Source: Marinobacterium ramblicola (GTDB lineage Bacteria; Pseudomonadota; Gammaproteobacteria; Pseudomonadales; Balneatricaceae). From it: a stretch of DNA of 64,000 nucleotides. The stretch spans positions 1 to 64,000 of the forward strand of contig NZ_JAHREP010000028.1 of assembly GCF_019084545.1 (NCBI RefSeq), given 5' to 3'. Below the pieces are notes generated by a model, which saw nothing but the letters and a program-made list of their open reading frames with translations, was not told the DNA's origin and ran no database searches. The translations under genes and the position numbers were made by a program. Below, one piece after another: positions 26,135 to 35,758 of this stretch; within the stretch, counting starts at the first letter, position 1; every line of letters begins with the position of its first letter.

Positions 26135-27346
26135 ATGTTGATCACACCTCCGTTAGAGCCTGCCGGACCCTGGCAGCGCTTTTTCAGCAATGGCTTTCGT
26201 CCGCTGTTTCTGGTCTGTGCGCTTCAGGCGTTGTCCATCATGCTCATCTGGCTGCTGTATCTCGGCGGCAGTGTCAGTCTCAGTGCGCCAACCGGCTGGG
26301 GCGCGGTTGCCTGGCATGGGCATGAGATGCTGTTTGGCTTTGTCGGTGCCGCCGTCGGCGGCTTCCTGCTGGCGGCGGTAGCGAAGTGGACGGGACGCAG
26401 GCCGGTGCATGGTGCTCCGCTGGTGCTGCTGACGGCGCTCTGGATCGCCGGTCGCCTGGTCACCTGGAGTGGGGTCGACAGTCTCGTTCCGCTGGTGCTG
26501 GCCAATACCGGTTACTGGATATTGCTGAGCGTACTGATCGGCCGTGAGATCCTGATTAGCGGCAACAGGCGCAACCTGGTGGTGGTATTGGCACTTGGCA
26601 TCATGAGTCTGTTCAGCCTGATGTTCCAACTGGGTTGGGTTGATCGTATCCACCTGTTGGAGTCGATGGTGCTGCTGATTGCGTTGATGATCTCTTTGAT
26701 CGGGGGGCGTATTACGCCGGCCTTTACCCGCAACTGGCTGATCCGTCGGCAGACATCGCCGGAGCAGATGCCGGCGCCCTTCGGTTGGGTCGACAAGCTC
26801 GCCATCGGTAGTTCCATTCTGGCTACCCTGGCCTGGGTCAGTCAGTTGTCATCGGTTGTGTCCGGCGTGCTTCTGCTGCTGGCCGGTTGTGCACAGATTC
26901 TGCGCCTGCTGCGCTGGCGGGGGCTGGCGAGTCTGGCCGAGCCATTGCTGTTTGCACTGCATCTGGGCTATCTCTGGGTGGGCATAGGGTTTTTGCTGCT
27001 GGGGCTGAGCCAGTTCACTGCGATTCCGGTGACGGCGGGGATCCATGCGCTGGGCGTCGGCGCCATGGCGGGCATGATCCTGGCGGTAGCCTCTCGCGCG
27101 GCATTGGGACACACCAACCGGGAGCTGCGCGCCGGTACTCTGGTTTCGCTGGCCTTTCTGGCGATCCATCTGGCAGCGCTGGTGCGGGTGTTGGCGGCGC
27201 TGTTGCCGCAGTTGTCTCTGATGCTGATGATGCTGGCCGGCACCATCTGGTTGCTGGCGTTCGGGCTCTTTGCGGTGCGCTACGTGCCGATACTGATTGG
27301 TCCGGAGGAGAGTCTGTCAGAGGCGCTGCGCCGGGCGCGGGGCTGA
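26135..27346 (+). CDS. nnrS: NnrS family haem-copper membrane protein (NO stress)
   Basis: NnrS is a polytopic inner-membrane protein that protects against NO-derived stress, probably by preserving cellular iron. The 403-residue protein has about 12 hydrophobic segments. Typical motifs are FSNGFRPLF near residue 18, AVAWHGHEMLFGFVGA (His residues around 64-66 are candidate metal ligands), GGRITPAFTRNW, and HALGVGAMAGMILAVASRAALGHT. The start at 26135 lies just after the NsrR operator, and GGGAGC acts as the ribosome binding site. It is regulated by NsrR, encoded divergently. Confidence 0.94.
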   Translation: MLITPPLEPAGPWQRFFSNGFRPLFLVCALQALSIMLIWLLYLGGSVSLSAPTGWGAVAWHGHEMLFGFVGAAVGGFLLAAVAKWTGRRPVHGAPLVLLTALWIAGRLVTWSGVDSLVPLVLANTGYWILLSVLIGREILISGNRRNLVVVLALGIMSLFSLMFQLGWVDRIHLLESMVLLIALMISLIGGRITPAFTRNWLIRRQTSPEQMPAPFGWVDKLAIGSSILATLAWVSQLSSVVSGVLLLLAGCAQILRLLRWRGLASLAEPLLFALHLGYLWVGIGFLLLGLSQFTAIPVTAGIHALGVGAMAGMILAVASRAALGHTNRELRAGTLVSLAFLAIHLAALVRVLAALLPQLSLMLMMLAGTIWLLAFGLFAVRYVPILIGPEESLSEALRRARG

Positions 27347-27393
27347 AGAGGCTTAGTGTTGATGGCTGAACCGGTATTCGGTTGGCTCTTCAG

Positions 27394-27915
27394 TTAGATA
27401 GGTTCGCCCTTGGGCAGTCGCGCCCGGTTGTTGCGGTCGCGGCTGCGCCGGATCAGCTCATCGCCAAGCCTCAGGTCGGGCGACTTGGCCAGGCGATCGT
27501 ACAGCACGACATTGACCGTGGCTGACAGGTTCATGCAGCCCGTGGTCGGGATATAGATTACGTCATCAACCCACTCCAGTATCTCCTGACCGAGCGAACC
27601 ATCTTCGGGACCGAAGAGGTAGAACGCGTTACCGGGATGCTGGTAGTGCATCAGCGGTGTGGCGCCCTCGATCAACTCCACCGCAACGATACGGGCGCCC
27701 AATGGCACCACCTGTTTCAGTTCGGGCACACCGATCAGCGGGATACGCTGATGCACCTTCTGGGTGTCGGTATAAAACTGCTTGGCGCGGTCATAACGGG
27801 TGCCGGTGTAGAACACCGAATTGACCCCGTAGCAGCCCGCGGCGCGCATTACATTGCCCACATTTTCCGGACTCTTCGGGTTCTGCAGGCCGATACAGGC
27901 GAAGCCTTTTTTCAT
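27394..27915 (-). CDS. SpoU/TrmH-family RNA 2'-O-methyltransferase
   Basis: The 173-residue SPOUT methyltransferase has motif 1 PENVGNVMRAAGCYG near residue 16, motif 2 FYLFGPEDGSLGQEIL around 97-112, and motif 3 IPTTGCMNLSATVNVVLYDR around 121-140. It lacks the N-terminal substrate-binding domain of RlmB and TrmH, and is shorter than TrmL by a little, so the target RNA position cannot be stated. The gene is downstream of radD with an 87-base gap and converges with nnrS. Confidence 0.87.
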   Translation of the reverse strand: MKKGFACIGLQNPKSPENVGNVMRAAGCYGVNSVFYTGTRYDRAKQFYTDTQKVHQRIPLIGVPELKQVVPLGARIVAVELIEGATPLMHYQHPGNAFYLFGPEDGSLGQEILEWVDDVIYIPTTGCMNLSATVNVVLYDRLAKSPDLRLGDELIRRSRDRNNRARLPKGEPI

Positions 27916-28002
27916 CGCTAACGTCGTGTTTGCTGGGTGAAGGGCTATTGTAGCGCGTTTTGCAGGCGGGCGGTGTTGTGGCAGCCGCCCTGGTCTCGCG
28001 TG

Positions 28003-29766
28003 TCAAAGCTGATTGGCCTTGCGATAGCGCCCTTCGTAGTCGAACAGGCGCTCGCGCACCCGCCAGTGATGCTTGTTGTGGCGGCGGGCGACGACGAAGT
28101 CCGGTGCCTGGAAACCGCTTGCCTGGGCAAGCACTTCGTCGACCGAGTTGAAGCGCCGGGGCTCGGTGCCGGCGTTGAAGCGGCGCCCGAACAGGCGGTT
28201 GAACACGGCGCGCTGCCCTTTATGTCCGAGGTCAAAACTTTCGTGTAACTCCTCCCCCTGCTCGTCGTGGTAGGTGATGCGCAGGCGCCCCTGCCGTTCG
28301 GAGAAGCTGACCCCGGCACAGCTGATCACCAGGGCATCCTTCAGTTGCAGCGCGCGCTTGAGCAGGTCGTCCGGGTCGACCACTGCTTCTCCGCACGCAT
28401 GGCAGTCGCGGGCGGCGATATCGTTCTCGGCGCCGCAGTGCGGGCACTCCTTGAAGCGGAAGCGGTAGTCGCACTGTTGCGGTTTCTCCCCCTCCATCTC
28501 CAATACCCCCTGGCAGCGTCGGCCGTAGTGCTCGATCACCTGCCCCTGGGCGTCGGTCTTGCCCCAGAAGATATTGGCGAAGCCGCAGCCGGGGCAGAAC
28601 ACCTGTACCGGTTCGGAGTCCGAATCCGGTTTTGGTGAACCCACCTCCGGGTGGAACAGGTCGAATCCGGAGCCGGCATAGTCGATGATCAGACACTCCT
28701 GCTTGCCAAGACTCAGGCGCAGTCCGCGGCCGACGATCTGCTGGAACAGGCTGACCGAGGCGGTGGGGCGCAGGATCGCGATCATATCCACATGCGGGGC
28801 ATCGAAGCCGGTGGTCAGTACCGCCACGTTGACCAGGTAGCGGATCTGGCGCTGCTTGAACGCCTTGATCGTTTCGTCGCGCTGTTCGCTGTCGGTATCG
28901 CCGACGATCAGCGCGGATTCCTGCTCGGGCAGGTAGCCGAGTATCTCTTCGGCGTGGCGCACGGTGGCGGCGAAAATCATCACCCCCTGGCGCTGCTGAG
29001 CGAGTTCGACGATCTGCTCACAGATCGCCCGCGTCACCCGCGGATGACGGGCAATCAGGCTGTTCAGCTCGGTCTCGTTGAAGTGGCCGTTGGCATTGGG
29101 CTGCAGGGCCGAAAAATCGTAGTGGGCGATGGCTGCATCGATCAACTTGGGCTCGGTCAGATAACCCTGGCGGATCATGTAGGGTAGCGGCAGTTCGTAG
29201 ATGCAGTGCTTGAATAGCCGGGGTTCGCTGGCACGCACGAAGCCGCGGTAGTGGTAGCGGTAGATCCAGCCGTAGCCCAAGCGATAGGGGGTGGCGGTCA
29301 GGCCCAGCACCTTCAGCCCAGGGTTGTTCGCCTTCAGCGCCTGGATGATCTGCTGATACTGGGAGTTGTCGTCGTCGCTGACGCGGTGGCACTCGTCGAT
29401 GATCAGCAGCGAGAACCGGTCATCGAAACGGTCCAGGTTGCGCGCCAGCGACTGCACGCTGGCAAAGGTGACCTGGTGTAGATGCTCCTTGCGACCGAGT
29501 CCGGCCGAGAAGATGCCGCCGTCCAGGCCCAGGGCCGCATATTTGGCGTGGTTCTGCTCCACCAGTTCGCGCACGTGGGCCAGCACCAGGATGCGGCGCC
29601 GGGCCAGGCGCGCCAGTTCCGCGATCACCAGGCTCTTGCCCGCCCCGGTGGGCAGCACGATCACCGCCGGGTCGTTGCTGTGGCGGAAATGCTTCAGCGT
29701 GGCGTCCACGGCCTCCTGTTGATAGGGGCGCAGGGTAAAGCCTGTCGTTCGATTTTGCTCGGTCAC
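28003..29766 (-). CDS. radD: RadD-type DEAD/DEAH-box DNA repair helicase
   Basis: The 587-residue protein equals E. coli RadD (586) in length. The helicase core has Walker A LPTGAGKS at 38-45, DECH at 124-127, LTATPYR as motif III and [10 protein letters not shown] as motif VI. Four pairs of cysteines follow (CPGCG, the C of CQGVLE with the C of QCDYR, CPHCG, CHACG), forming a zinc-binding region at about 395-470. RadD stimulates RecA-dependent strand exchange during double-strand break repair. The gene is 31 bases downstream of the Lrp-type regulator on the same strand, so the two may be co-transcribed. Confidence 0.93.
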   Translation of the reverse strand: MTEQNRTTGFTLRPYQQEAVDATLKHFRHSNDPAVIVLPTGAGKSLVIAELARLARRRILVLAHVRELVEQNHAKYAALGLDGGIFSAGLGRKEHLHQVTFASVQSLARNLDRFDDRFSLLIIDECHRVSDDDNSQYQQIIQALKANNPGLKVLGLTATPYRLGYGWIYRYHYRGFVRASEPRLFKHCIYELPLPYMIRQGYLTEPKLIDAAIAHYDFSALQPNANGHFNETELNSLIARHPRVTRAICEQIVELAQQRQGVMIFAATVRHAEEILGYLPEQESALIVGDTDSEQRDETIKAFKQRQIRYLVNVAVLTTGFDAPHVDMIAILRPTASVSLFQQIVGRGLRLSLGKQECLIIDYAGSGFDLFHPEVGSPKPDSDSEPVQVFCPGCGFANIFWGKTDAQGQVIEHYGRRCQGVLEMEGEKPQQCDYRFRFKECPHCGAENDIAARDCHACGEAVVDPDDLLKRALQLKDALVISCAGVSFSERQGRLRITYHDEQGEELHESFDLGHKGQRAVFNRLFGRRFNAGTEPRRFNSVDEVLAQASGFQAPDFVVARRHNKHHWRVRERLFDYEGRYRKANQL

Positions 29767-29797
29767 GTCGTTCCGGGTTCAGTATGAAGCAGGACGC

Positions 29798-30262
29798 CTA
29801 GGGTATAGGAATCGCGGTCTTGTTGACTATCTGGCGCAATACAAAGCTGGAGTGGGCGCCTGTGACCCCTTCGATGCGAGTGATCTTGTTCAGCAGCAGG
29901 TTCTGATAGTCATCCATGTCGTGGACCACGACCTTAAGTTGATAGTCCGCGTCCTGGCCGGTGATCAGCAGACACTCCAGTACCTCGGGGATGGCACTGA
30001 CGGTGCGGTCGAAGTTTTCGAAGCGCTCGGGGGTGTGCCGGTCCATCGAGATATGCAGCAGTGCCATCAGGGTGCGCCCCGTTGCCTTGGCATCGACGAT
30101 GGCGCGGTAGCCGGTGATCAGCCCAGACTCCTCCAGTGCGCGTACCCGGCGCAAACAGGGGGAGGGGGAGAGGCCGACGCGGTCGGCCAGCTCCTGGTTG
30201 CTGATGCGCCCCTCCTGCTGCAGGATCTCGAGAATATGGCGATCTTGACGGTCGAGTTGCAT
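29798..30262 (-). CDS. Lrp/AsnC family transcriptional regulator
   Basis: The 154-residue protein has an N-terminal HTH (LDRQDRHILEILQQEGRISNQELADRVGLSPSPCLRRVRALEESG) and a C-terminal RAM ligand-binding domain (VLECLLITGQDADYQLKVVV). It is close to global Lrp-like proteins in length and could respond to leucine or another amino acid. It diverges from leuA at 30550, and control of leuA is a reasonable guess. Its stop lies 31 bases before radD. Confidence 0.9.
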   Translation of the reverse strand: MQLDRQDRHILEILQQEGRISNQELADRVGLSPSPCLRRVRALEESGLITGYRAIVDAKATGRTLMALLHISMDRHTPERFENFDRTVSAIPEVLECLLITGQDADYQLKVVVHDMDDYQNLLLNKITRIEGVTGAHSSFVLRQIVNKTAIPIP

Positions 30263-30420
30263 GCTATGCCCCTATTGCGTTTATGCTGGCAATAAAAATT
30301 CAATAAATAATTATTTGTTGAAATTATGTGCCAAAAATAATCTATATGGGCGCAACTTTGCAATCATCTGCCTCGGCCTTTTCTCTACACTATCTCCAGT
30401 CGACTTACCCAGACGACCTT

Positions 30421-30456
30421 GGCGCCATCCCCACATCCGGTGGTGGCGCTGTTTTC
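30421..30456 (+). promoter_or_regulatory. Attenuator-like hairpin in the leuA leader
   Basis: GCGCCA (30422-30427) pairs with TGGCGC (30444-30449), and CCAC (30431-30434) pairs with GTGG (30440-30443) inside it, around a five-base loop. The stem is followed by TGTTTTCT, and leuA starts about 95 bases later. It resembles an intrinsic terminator in a leader. I found no clear Leu-rich leader peptide, so attenuation is only a possibility. Confidence 0.35.
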
Positions 30457-30549
30457 TCCCTTAACGCTCTATCCGGGTGTTCAGACGAGCAGGCTTCACA
30501 AGAGCCGAAACCGTGAAACTCGAACTCAACCTTTTTAATGGAATATCTC

Positions 30550-32217
30550 ATGAACAGTTTCAACCATCAGCGTTACCAGCCCGCACCTGCCGTACCCGTA
30601 CAGCAGCGTCAATGGCCGGATCGTACACTCACCCAGGCACCGCGCTGGGCCAGTGTCGACCTCCGGGATGGTAACCAGGCGCTACTGGAGCCGATGAATG
30701 TGGCCCAGAAACGGCGTCTGTGGGCGCTGCTGGTCAAGCTCGGCTTCAAGGAGATAGAGGTCGGTTTCCCCTCCGCCAGCCAGCCCGACTATGATTTCGT
30801 GCGCTGGCTGATCGAGGAGGATCAGATACCCGATGATGTCACCGTGCAGGTGCTGGTACAGGCGCGCAAAGAGCTGATCGACCGCACCTACGAGGCGCTC
30901 AAGGGCGTCAAGCGTGCCGTGGTGCATGTGTATAACTCCACTTCGACCGTTCAGCGCGAGCGGGTATTCAACAAGGACCGCGACGGTATCACCGAGATTG
31001 CTGTACAGGGCGCGCGCTGGGTCATGGAGGGCGCTGCCAGTTATCCAGAAGTGGAGTGGACCTTCCAGTACTCGCCGGAGAGTTTCACCGGTACCGAGAT
31101 GGAGTACGCGGTGGAGATCAGCAATGCGGTAATCGACGTCTGGCAGCCGACGCCGGAGCGCAAGTGCATCATCAACCTGCCCTCCACGGTGGAGATGACG
31201 ACACCGAATATCTTCGCCGACCAGGTGGAGTACTTCGTCACCCACGTGAACAGGCGCGACAGTCTGATCATCTCGGTACATACCCACAACGATCGCGGCT
31301 GTGCCGTGGCGGCGGCTGAGCTGGCGGTACTGGCCGGAGCCGATCGTGTCGAGGGCACACTGCTGGGCAACGGCGAGCGTACCGGCAACATGGATATCGT
31401 CACCATGGCGATGAACCTGTACAGCCAGGGCATCGATCCGCAGTTGGATCTGTCCAACCCGGATGAGATTGTCGAGGTCTACACCGAGTGCACCCGGTTA
31501 CCTGTGCACCCGCGGCACCCCTGGGTGGGTGAGCTGGTCTACACTGCGTTCTCCGGCAGTCACCAGGATGCGATCCAGAAGTGTCTGCACCGTCAGCAGC
31601 AGGATGAACATTGGCAGGTTGCCTATCTGCCGATCGATCCGAAGGATATCGGCCGCGATTACCAGGCGGTGATCCGCGTCAACAGCCAGTCCGGCAAGGG
31701 CGGCATGTCGTTCGTGCTCGAGCGTGATTTCGGCCTGCATCTGCCGCGCTGGTTGCAGACCGAGCTGGCGCCGATCGTGCAGCGCGCCAGTGAAGAGCGG
31801 GGCGCCGAGATCAACAGCAGTGAGATCCATCGCCTGTTGATGGACAACTTTGCCAAAACCACCGATCCGGTCGAACTTCGCGGCTACCGTATCACTCGCG
31901 CCGACAACGAGCAGGTTGAGGCGGATCTGATTATCGGTGGCCAGCCGCGCACTATTCACGGCGAGGGCGAGGGGGCGATATCCGCCTTTACCCAGGGCTG
32001 GTGCAACGCGACCGGTGAGGTGTTGAATGTGGTGGATTACTCCGAGCACGCCATTGGCGAAGGCTCCGATGCCCAGGCTGTGGCCTACGTGCACCTCAAT
32101 GTGGGTGGGCAGCGGGTGTCCGGTATCGCCTTCGACAACGATACGGTCAGCGCATCCCTGAACGCGATCATCTCCGCACTGAACCGCTCCGGCAGCGTGG
32201 CCAGCGCGGCAGCCTGA
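30550..32217 (+). CDS. leuA: 2-isopropylmalate synthase
   Basis: LeuA joins acetyl-CoA and 2-oxoisovalerate to form 2-isopropylmalate, the first step of leucine synthesis. The 555-residue chain belongs to the longer class (relatives about 555-620 residues), not the E. coli class of 523. The catalytic segment DLRDGNQ is at 37-43, the metal-binding HTHNDRG at 244-250, and a C-terminal LeuA regulatory domain, which mediates leucine inhibition, follows from about 430. ATG at 30550 is preferred to 30538 because GGA lies at a better distance. leuBCD are not adjacent. A strong terminator follows at 32266-32305. Confidence 0.95.
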   Translation: MNSFNHQRYQPAPAVPVQQRQWPDRTLTQAPRWASVDLRDGNQALLEPMNVAQKRRLWALLVKLGFKEIEVGFPSASQPDYDFVRWLIEEDQIPDDVTVQVLVQARKELIDRTYEALKGVKRAVVHVYNSTSTVQRERVFNKDRDGITEIAVQGARWVMEGAASYPEVEWTFQYSPESFTGTEMEYAVEISNAVIDVWQPTPERKCIINLPSTVEMTTPNIFADQVEYFVTHVNRRDSLIISVHTHNDRGCAVAAAELAVLAGADRVEGTLLGNGERTGNMDIVTMAMNLYSQGIDPQLDLSNPDEIVEVYTECTRLPVHPRHPWVGELVYTAFSGSHQDAIQKCLHRQQQDEHWQVAYLPIDPKDIGRDYQAVIRVNSQSGKGGMSFVLERDFGLHLPRWLQTELAPIVQRASEERGAEINSSEIHRLLMDNFAKTTDPVELRGYRITRADNEQVEADLIIGGQPRTIHGEGEGAISAFTQGWCNATGEVLNVVDYSEHAIGEGSDAQAVAYVHLNVGGQRVSGIAFDNDTVSASLNAIISALNRSGSVASAAA

Positions 32218-32265
32218 TCGAATTCAGACCGATGGCGGAGCATCGGCCGATCCGGGTTTGAGTAC

Positions 32266-32305
32266 AGAAGAGGGCCAACCGGTTTTCCGGTTGGCCCTCT
32301 TTTTG
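32266..32305. terminator. Strong intrinsic terminator after leuA
   Basis: AAGAGGGCCAACC (32268-32280) pairs with GGTTGGCCCTCTT around a short loop, and a T-run follows. The A's on the left side let it also act on the minus-strand parvulin transcript. Confidence 0.93.
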
Positions 32306-32360
32306 AACCTCGGTCAGAGGTTTTTATTCCTTCACCTGCTTGGATGCAGATGGGCGGGAC

Positions 32361-32642
32361 TCAGTCCTCGCGGCTGGTCACTTCCAGCAGGTGGTAGCCG
32401 AACTGGGTCTTCACCGGCCCCTGCACCTCGTTCAGCGGCGCGCTGAACACCACCTTGTCGAACTCCGGCACCATCTGGCCGCGGCCGAAACTGCCCAGGT
32501 CGCCGCCCTGGCGTCCGGACGGACACTGGGAGTGCTCGCGTGCGAGCGCGGCGAAGTCGGCGCCGTCGAGAATCTGCTGCTTAAGGTCCTGGCACTGTTG
32601 TTCGGTGCTGACGAGGATGTGACGGGCTGTTGCGCGAGCCAT
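32361..32642 (-). CDS. Parvulin-type peptidyl-prolyl isomerase (PpiC-like)
   Basis: The 93-residue single-domain parvulin catalyses proline cis-trans isomerisation in the cytoplasm; no signal peptide is present. Motifs are [12 protein letters not shown] at the start, [33 protein letters not shown] in the middle, and [12 protein letters not shown] at the end, matching E. coli PpiC (93 residues). The ATG at 32642 follows GGAGG; a longer frame from 32681 is not family-like. It is 44 bases downstream of slyD, so two folding isomerases share a likely transcript. Confidence 0.93.
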   Translation of the reverse strand: MARATARHILVSTEQQCQDLKQQILDGADFAALAREHSQCPSGRQGGDLGSFGRGQMVPEFDKVVFSAPLNEVQGPVKTQFGYHLLEVTSRED

Positions 32643-32686
32643 TGGGGGCCTCCGAAAAAGGTGTGTGAGAAAGGTCAGCATAGCGC

Positions 32687-33184
32687 TTAATGATGATGTC
32701 CGCCGACGCCGTGGGCGTGGCCGTGAGCAATTTCGTCATCAGTAGCCGGACGCACATCGACAACCTGAATGTCATAAGTCAGTGTCTTGCCGGCCAGCGG
32801 GTGGTTGGTATCGACCAGTACCATCTTCAGCCCCGGCTTGACCACGGTAACCTGGCGCATGCCCTGGTTGGTCTGTACCACTGCGGTCATCCCCGCTTTC
32901 CAGCTCTTCTGTCCCTTGGGCAGGCCCTGCAGGTGCTTGAGCGGGATACGCTGCTCGCTCCCCTCCTTGCGCTCACCATAGGCCTGCTCAGGTGTCAGAG
33001 TCAGGTGCAGGGTGTCGCCGGCGCTCTTGCCCTCGAGCGCTTCCTCGATTGCGGCGATCATGTTGTCGTGGCCGTGCAGGTAGGCCAGCGGATCGGCGTT
33101 GAGACTGGTCTCGATCTGGGTATCGTCGGCGTCGGTCAGTGTGTAGTGAAACTGGACCACTGTGTCTTGGGCGATCTGGGTCAT
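32687..33184 (-). CDS. slyD: FKBP-type peptidyl-prolyl isomerase SlyD
   Basis: The 165-residue protein has the FKBP core ([44 protein letters not shown]), the IF chaperone insert (about 75-125, from [11 protein letters not shown]), and a His-rich tail [12 protein letters not shown]. SlyD acts as a folding helper and a nickel-binding partner of hydrogenase maturation; the short His tail suggests moderate metal binding. The start at 33184 diverges from rsuA with a 125-base spacer. It is followed by the parvulin gene. Confidence 0.94.
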   Translation of the reverse strand: MTQIAQDTVVQFHYTLTDADDTQIETSLNADPLAYLHGHDNMIAAIEEALEGKSAGDTLHLTLTPEQAYGERKEGSEQRIPLKHLQGLPKGQKSWKAGMTAVVQTNQGMRQVTVVKPGLKMVLVDTNHPLAGKTLTYDIQVVDVRPATDDEIAHGHAHGVGGHHH

Positions 33185-33309
33185 GCTTTTTCCTGTGTAT
33201 TGAACGGGCTCGGCGTTGCCGGAAAATCGGCAGTATCCGGGTATCCAGGGTTATTGGCAAGCGGCCGGGAGCGACAGGGCGGGGCGGCTTCTGCGATAAT
33301 CTGCGCACC

Positions 33310-34005
33310 ATGCGACTCGATAAATTTATCTGCAAACATACCCCATACAGTCATCAGCGCTCACGCTGGCTGATCGCCAATGGCCGCGTGCGCGTGGCGG
33401 GCCGGGTGGTCAGAGATTCCAGAGCCTGGGTGGACAGGTTTGTCAGCGTCTGGTTGGACGACGAGCAGTTGCAGGGGCGCCCGGCGCATTACCTGATGCT
33501 CAATAAGCCGCGGGGTTATCTCAGCGCCACCGAGGATCCACAGCATCCAACCGTACTGGAGCTGTTGCCGAGGGAACTGCATCCGGAGCTCCATATCGGT
33601 GGGCGCCTGGATCGCAGTACTTCGGGGTTGTTGATCCTGACCAACGACGGCCTCTGGTCGCGGCGACTGACCGAGCCGAAACAGAAGGTTCCCAAGGTTT
33701 ACCGGGTGGTGACCCTCGAGCCGATTACCCCGGAAACGGCGCAGCGTTTTGCGGAGGGGATCTATCTTGCATACGAGGGTCTGACCACGTCACCGGCCCA
33801 GCTGCAGCTGCTTGGCGAGCGCGAGGCGCGCCTGACCATCTACGAGGGGCGCTACCACCAGGTGAAAAGGATGTTCGCTCAGGTCGGTAATCGGGTGACG
33901 GCTTTGCACAGGGAGAGCATGGGAGGTATCGCGCTGGATCCGTTGTTGTCGCCGGGTGAATATCGGACGCTGACAGAGGCGGAGATCGCCTCCGTCAGCG
34001 CTTAG
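33310..34005 (+). CDS. rsuA: 16S rRNA pseudouridine(516) synthase
   Basis: RsuA converts U516 of 16S rRNA to pseudouridine. The 231-residue chain equals E. coli RsuA (231). An N-terminal S4-like segment (MRLDKFICKHTPYSHQRSRW) is followed by the catalytic loop GGRLDRSTSGLLIL with Asp101 (Asp102 in E. coli) and the C-terminal YHQVKRMFAQVGNRVTALHR. The start at 33310 fits the family; upstream in-frame codons add no similarity. It converges with the DUF4870-like gene with only six bases between. Confidence 0.93.
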   Translation: MRLDKFICKHTPYSHQRSRWLIANGRVRVAGRVVRDSRAWVDRFVSVWLDDEQLQGRPAHYLMLNKPRGYLSATEDPQHPTVLELLPRELHPELHIGGRLDRSTSGLLILTNDGLWSRRLTEPKQKVPKVYRVVTLEPITPETAQRFAEGIYLAYEGLTTSPAQLQLLGEREARLTIYEGRYHQVKRMFAQVGNRVTALHRESMGGIALDPLLSPGEYRTLTEAEIASVSA

Positions 34006-34011
34006 ACGGCG

Positions 34012-34368
34012 TTAACCGAACATCCAGCTGGTCGGGTCCGGGTGGGCCTTGCCTTCGTTGAGGTACTTCAGACCCTTGACGCATCGGATGATCATCCAGA
34101 TGGTCAGGAACAGCAGGACGAACCAGCCGATCATGATCATCATGGTCAACATGCCGATTACCGCCAACAGCAGACCGATCCAGAAGGTGCGGATCTGAAA
34201 GCGGTAGTGCGAGTTGACCAGGCTGTCATTGTCGCTCTTGTTGATATAGGCCATCACCAGGCCGATGATGCCGGTAATCCCGACCACCAGACTGGCCAGA
34301 TACAAGATGTATATCAGCTTGGCGTTGCTGGTGTCGTTGTTTGCGCGCGTGGTTGTAATGTCCGTCAT
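34012..34368 (-). CDS. DUF4870-like membrane protein
   Basis: The 118-residue protein has three hydrophobic segments (about 19-40, 63-78 and 80-95) and the motif HYRFQIRTFWIGLLLAVIG typical of Tic20-like DUF4870 proteins. The function is unknown. It is 22 bases downstream of the DHH phosphoesterase gene on the same strand and probably in one transcript with it. Confidence 0.82.
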   Translation of the reverse strand: MTDITTTRANNDTSNAKLIYILYLASLVVGITGIIGLVMAYINKSDNDSLVNSHYRFQIRTFWIGLLLAVIGMLTMMIMIGWFVLLFLTIWMIIRCVKGLKYLNEGKAHPDPTSWMFG

Positions 34369-34390
34369 ATCTTCATCCCTGTTTTAATCG

Positions 34391-35320
34391 TCAGCCGTCG
34401 GCATTGATTTGTGCGATCAGTTCATTGAGTACCGCTTCGGCTCTGTCGTTTTCTACCTGGCAGGTCCCCGCCGCCTGGTGACCACCGCCGCCATACTTCA
34501 GCATCAGTTCGCCGACGTTGGTGTTTGAACTGCGGTCGAAGATCGATTTGCCGGTGGCAAATACGGTGTTCTGCTGCTTCAGGCCCCACATCACGTGGAT
34601 CGAGATATTGCACTGCGGGAACAGGGCGTAGATCATGAAGCGGTTGCCCGCCCAGATCGTCTCCTCATCGCGCAGATCCAGTACCACCAGATTGCCATGG
34701 ACGCTGGCGCAGCGGCTCACCTGCTCCTTGAACTTCGCCTCCTGTTCCACATACAGCTCGACACGCTCACGGACATCCGGCAGCTGCAGAATCTCCTCGA
34801 TCGAGTGGTTTTTGCAGTAATCGATCAGGTCCATCATCAGCGCGTAGTTGGAGATGCGGAAATCGCGGAAGCGACCGAGACCGGTGCGGGCATCCATCAG
34901 GAAGTTGAGCAGTACCCAGCCCTGGGCATTGAGTACCTCTTCCTGGGTGAACTGGGCGGAATCGCCCTTGTCCACAGCCTCCATCATCTCGTCCCAGCTC
35001 GCCGGGAAGGTGTCGTGTCCGCCGTAATGGCGCCAGACCACCCGGGCAGCGGAGGGGGCGTCGGGGTCGATGATATGGTTGGCGGCCTTTTCGTTGCGGA
35101 TGGTCTCCGAAAGGTGGTGGTCAAACGCCAGATTCACGTCTTTGACATAGGGCAGGTTGGTGGTGATGTCCTGCGCGGAGATATCCACCTTGCCATCCTG
35201 CATATCCTTGGGGTGGACAAATTTAATGTCGTCGATCAGGTCAAGGTGCTTGAGCAGTACGGCGCAGACCAGGCCGTCGAAGTCACTGCGGGTTACGAGT
35301 CTGAATTTTTCACCGGCCAT
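34391..35320 (-). CDS. DHH-family phosphoesterase (exopolyphosphatase-like)
   Basis: The 309-residue protein has the DHH superfamily metal-binding motifs: RSDFDG at 11-16, the DHH triad at 67-69 (in LAFDHH), and the DHHA1-type GGGGHQAAG near residue 283. Relatives include exopolyphosphatases, NanoRNases and RecJ. The central part (LMDLIDYCKNHSIEEILQLPDVRERVELY) is a helical linker. The substrate cannot be told from sequence: NrnA-like, polyphosphate and cyclic-dinucleotide hydrolases are all possible. It leads a two-gene unit with the DUF4870-like gene. Confidence 0.85.
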   Translation of the reverse strand: MAGEKFRLVTRSDFDGLVCAVLLKHLDLIDDIKFVHPKDMQDGKVDISAQDITTNLPYVKDVNLAFDHHLSETIRNEKAANHIIDPDAPSAARVVWRHYGGHDTFPASWDEMMEAVDKGDSAQFTQEEVLNAQGWVLLNFLMDARTGLGRFRDFRISNYALMMDLIDYCKNHSIEEILQLPDVRERVELYVEQEAKFKEQVSRCASVHGNLVVLDLRDEETIWAGNRFMIYALFPQCNISIHVMWGLKQQNTVFATGKSIFDRSSNTNVGELMLKYGGGGHQAAGTCQVENDRAEAVLNELIAQINADG

Positions 35321-35397
35321 CGCTTTCGTTTCCTTGTTCGTTCACGTTTATCGAAACATTAACACTGGAGGAGGCGGATTCAGGTTGCCTCAGATCA

Positions 35398-35589
35398 TTA
35401 CTGCAGTATGCAGTTCTTGGTGAACTCTTTCAGCTCATTGGCAGTCCAGTCACCCTTGGGTTTTTCCTTCATATCGGTACACCATTCCGGGCTGCCCACC
35501 TTCGGGCTGCATCCGGTGATCAGCACCAGCGCCGACAGGGATGAGGCTAGCAGGACAGATTTCCCAAATCCTTTTACGAGGGCGGTCAT
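35398..35589 (-). CDS. DUF3012 small lipoprotein
   Basis: The 63-residue product has a signal with lipobox LITGC (lipidated Cys27), then the conserved DUF3012 stretch KVGSPEWCTDMKEKPKGDW and a second cysteine near the end. The function is unknown. ATG at 35589 is preferred because GGAG sits 7 bases upstream; ATG at 35601 lacks one. It diverges from the sigma factor gene at 35759 and might belong to its regulon, but that is speculative. Confidence 0.88.
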   Translation of the reverse strand: MTALVKGFGKSVLLASSLSALVLITGCSPKVGSPEWCTDMKEKPKGDWTANELKEFTKNCILQ

Positions 35590-35758
35590 GTGTATCTCCA
35601 TGTTGGTAGTTAGTCGTGCAGATGTTAGCGGATCCGGGCGCAGCTGTCCCCCTGCTTGAACCGATGCTCCGGCTGTCTAAAGTCGAGCGATTTTTTTCCC
35701 CAGGGTGTAAGGTTGCTGCATCGATTACGACATAACTTTCAGGAGAGTGGAGGCGGCT

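Noticed and set aside
30263-30549. Leucine leader peptide before leuA
   Set aside because: The short frames in the leader contain only scattered Leu codons and lack a start with a ribosome binding site.
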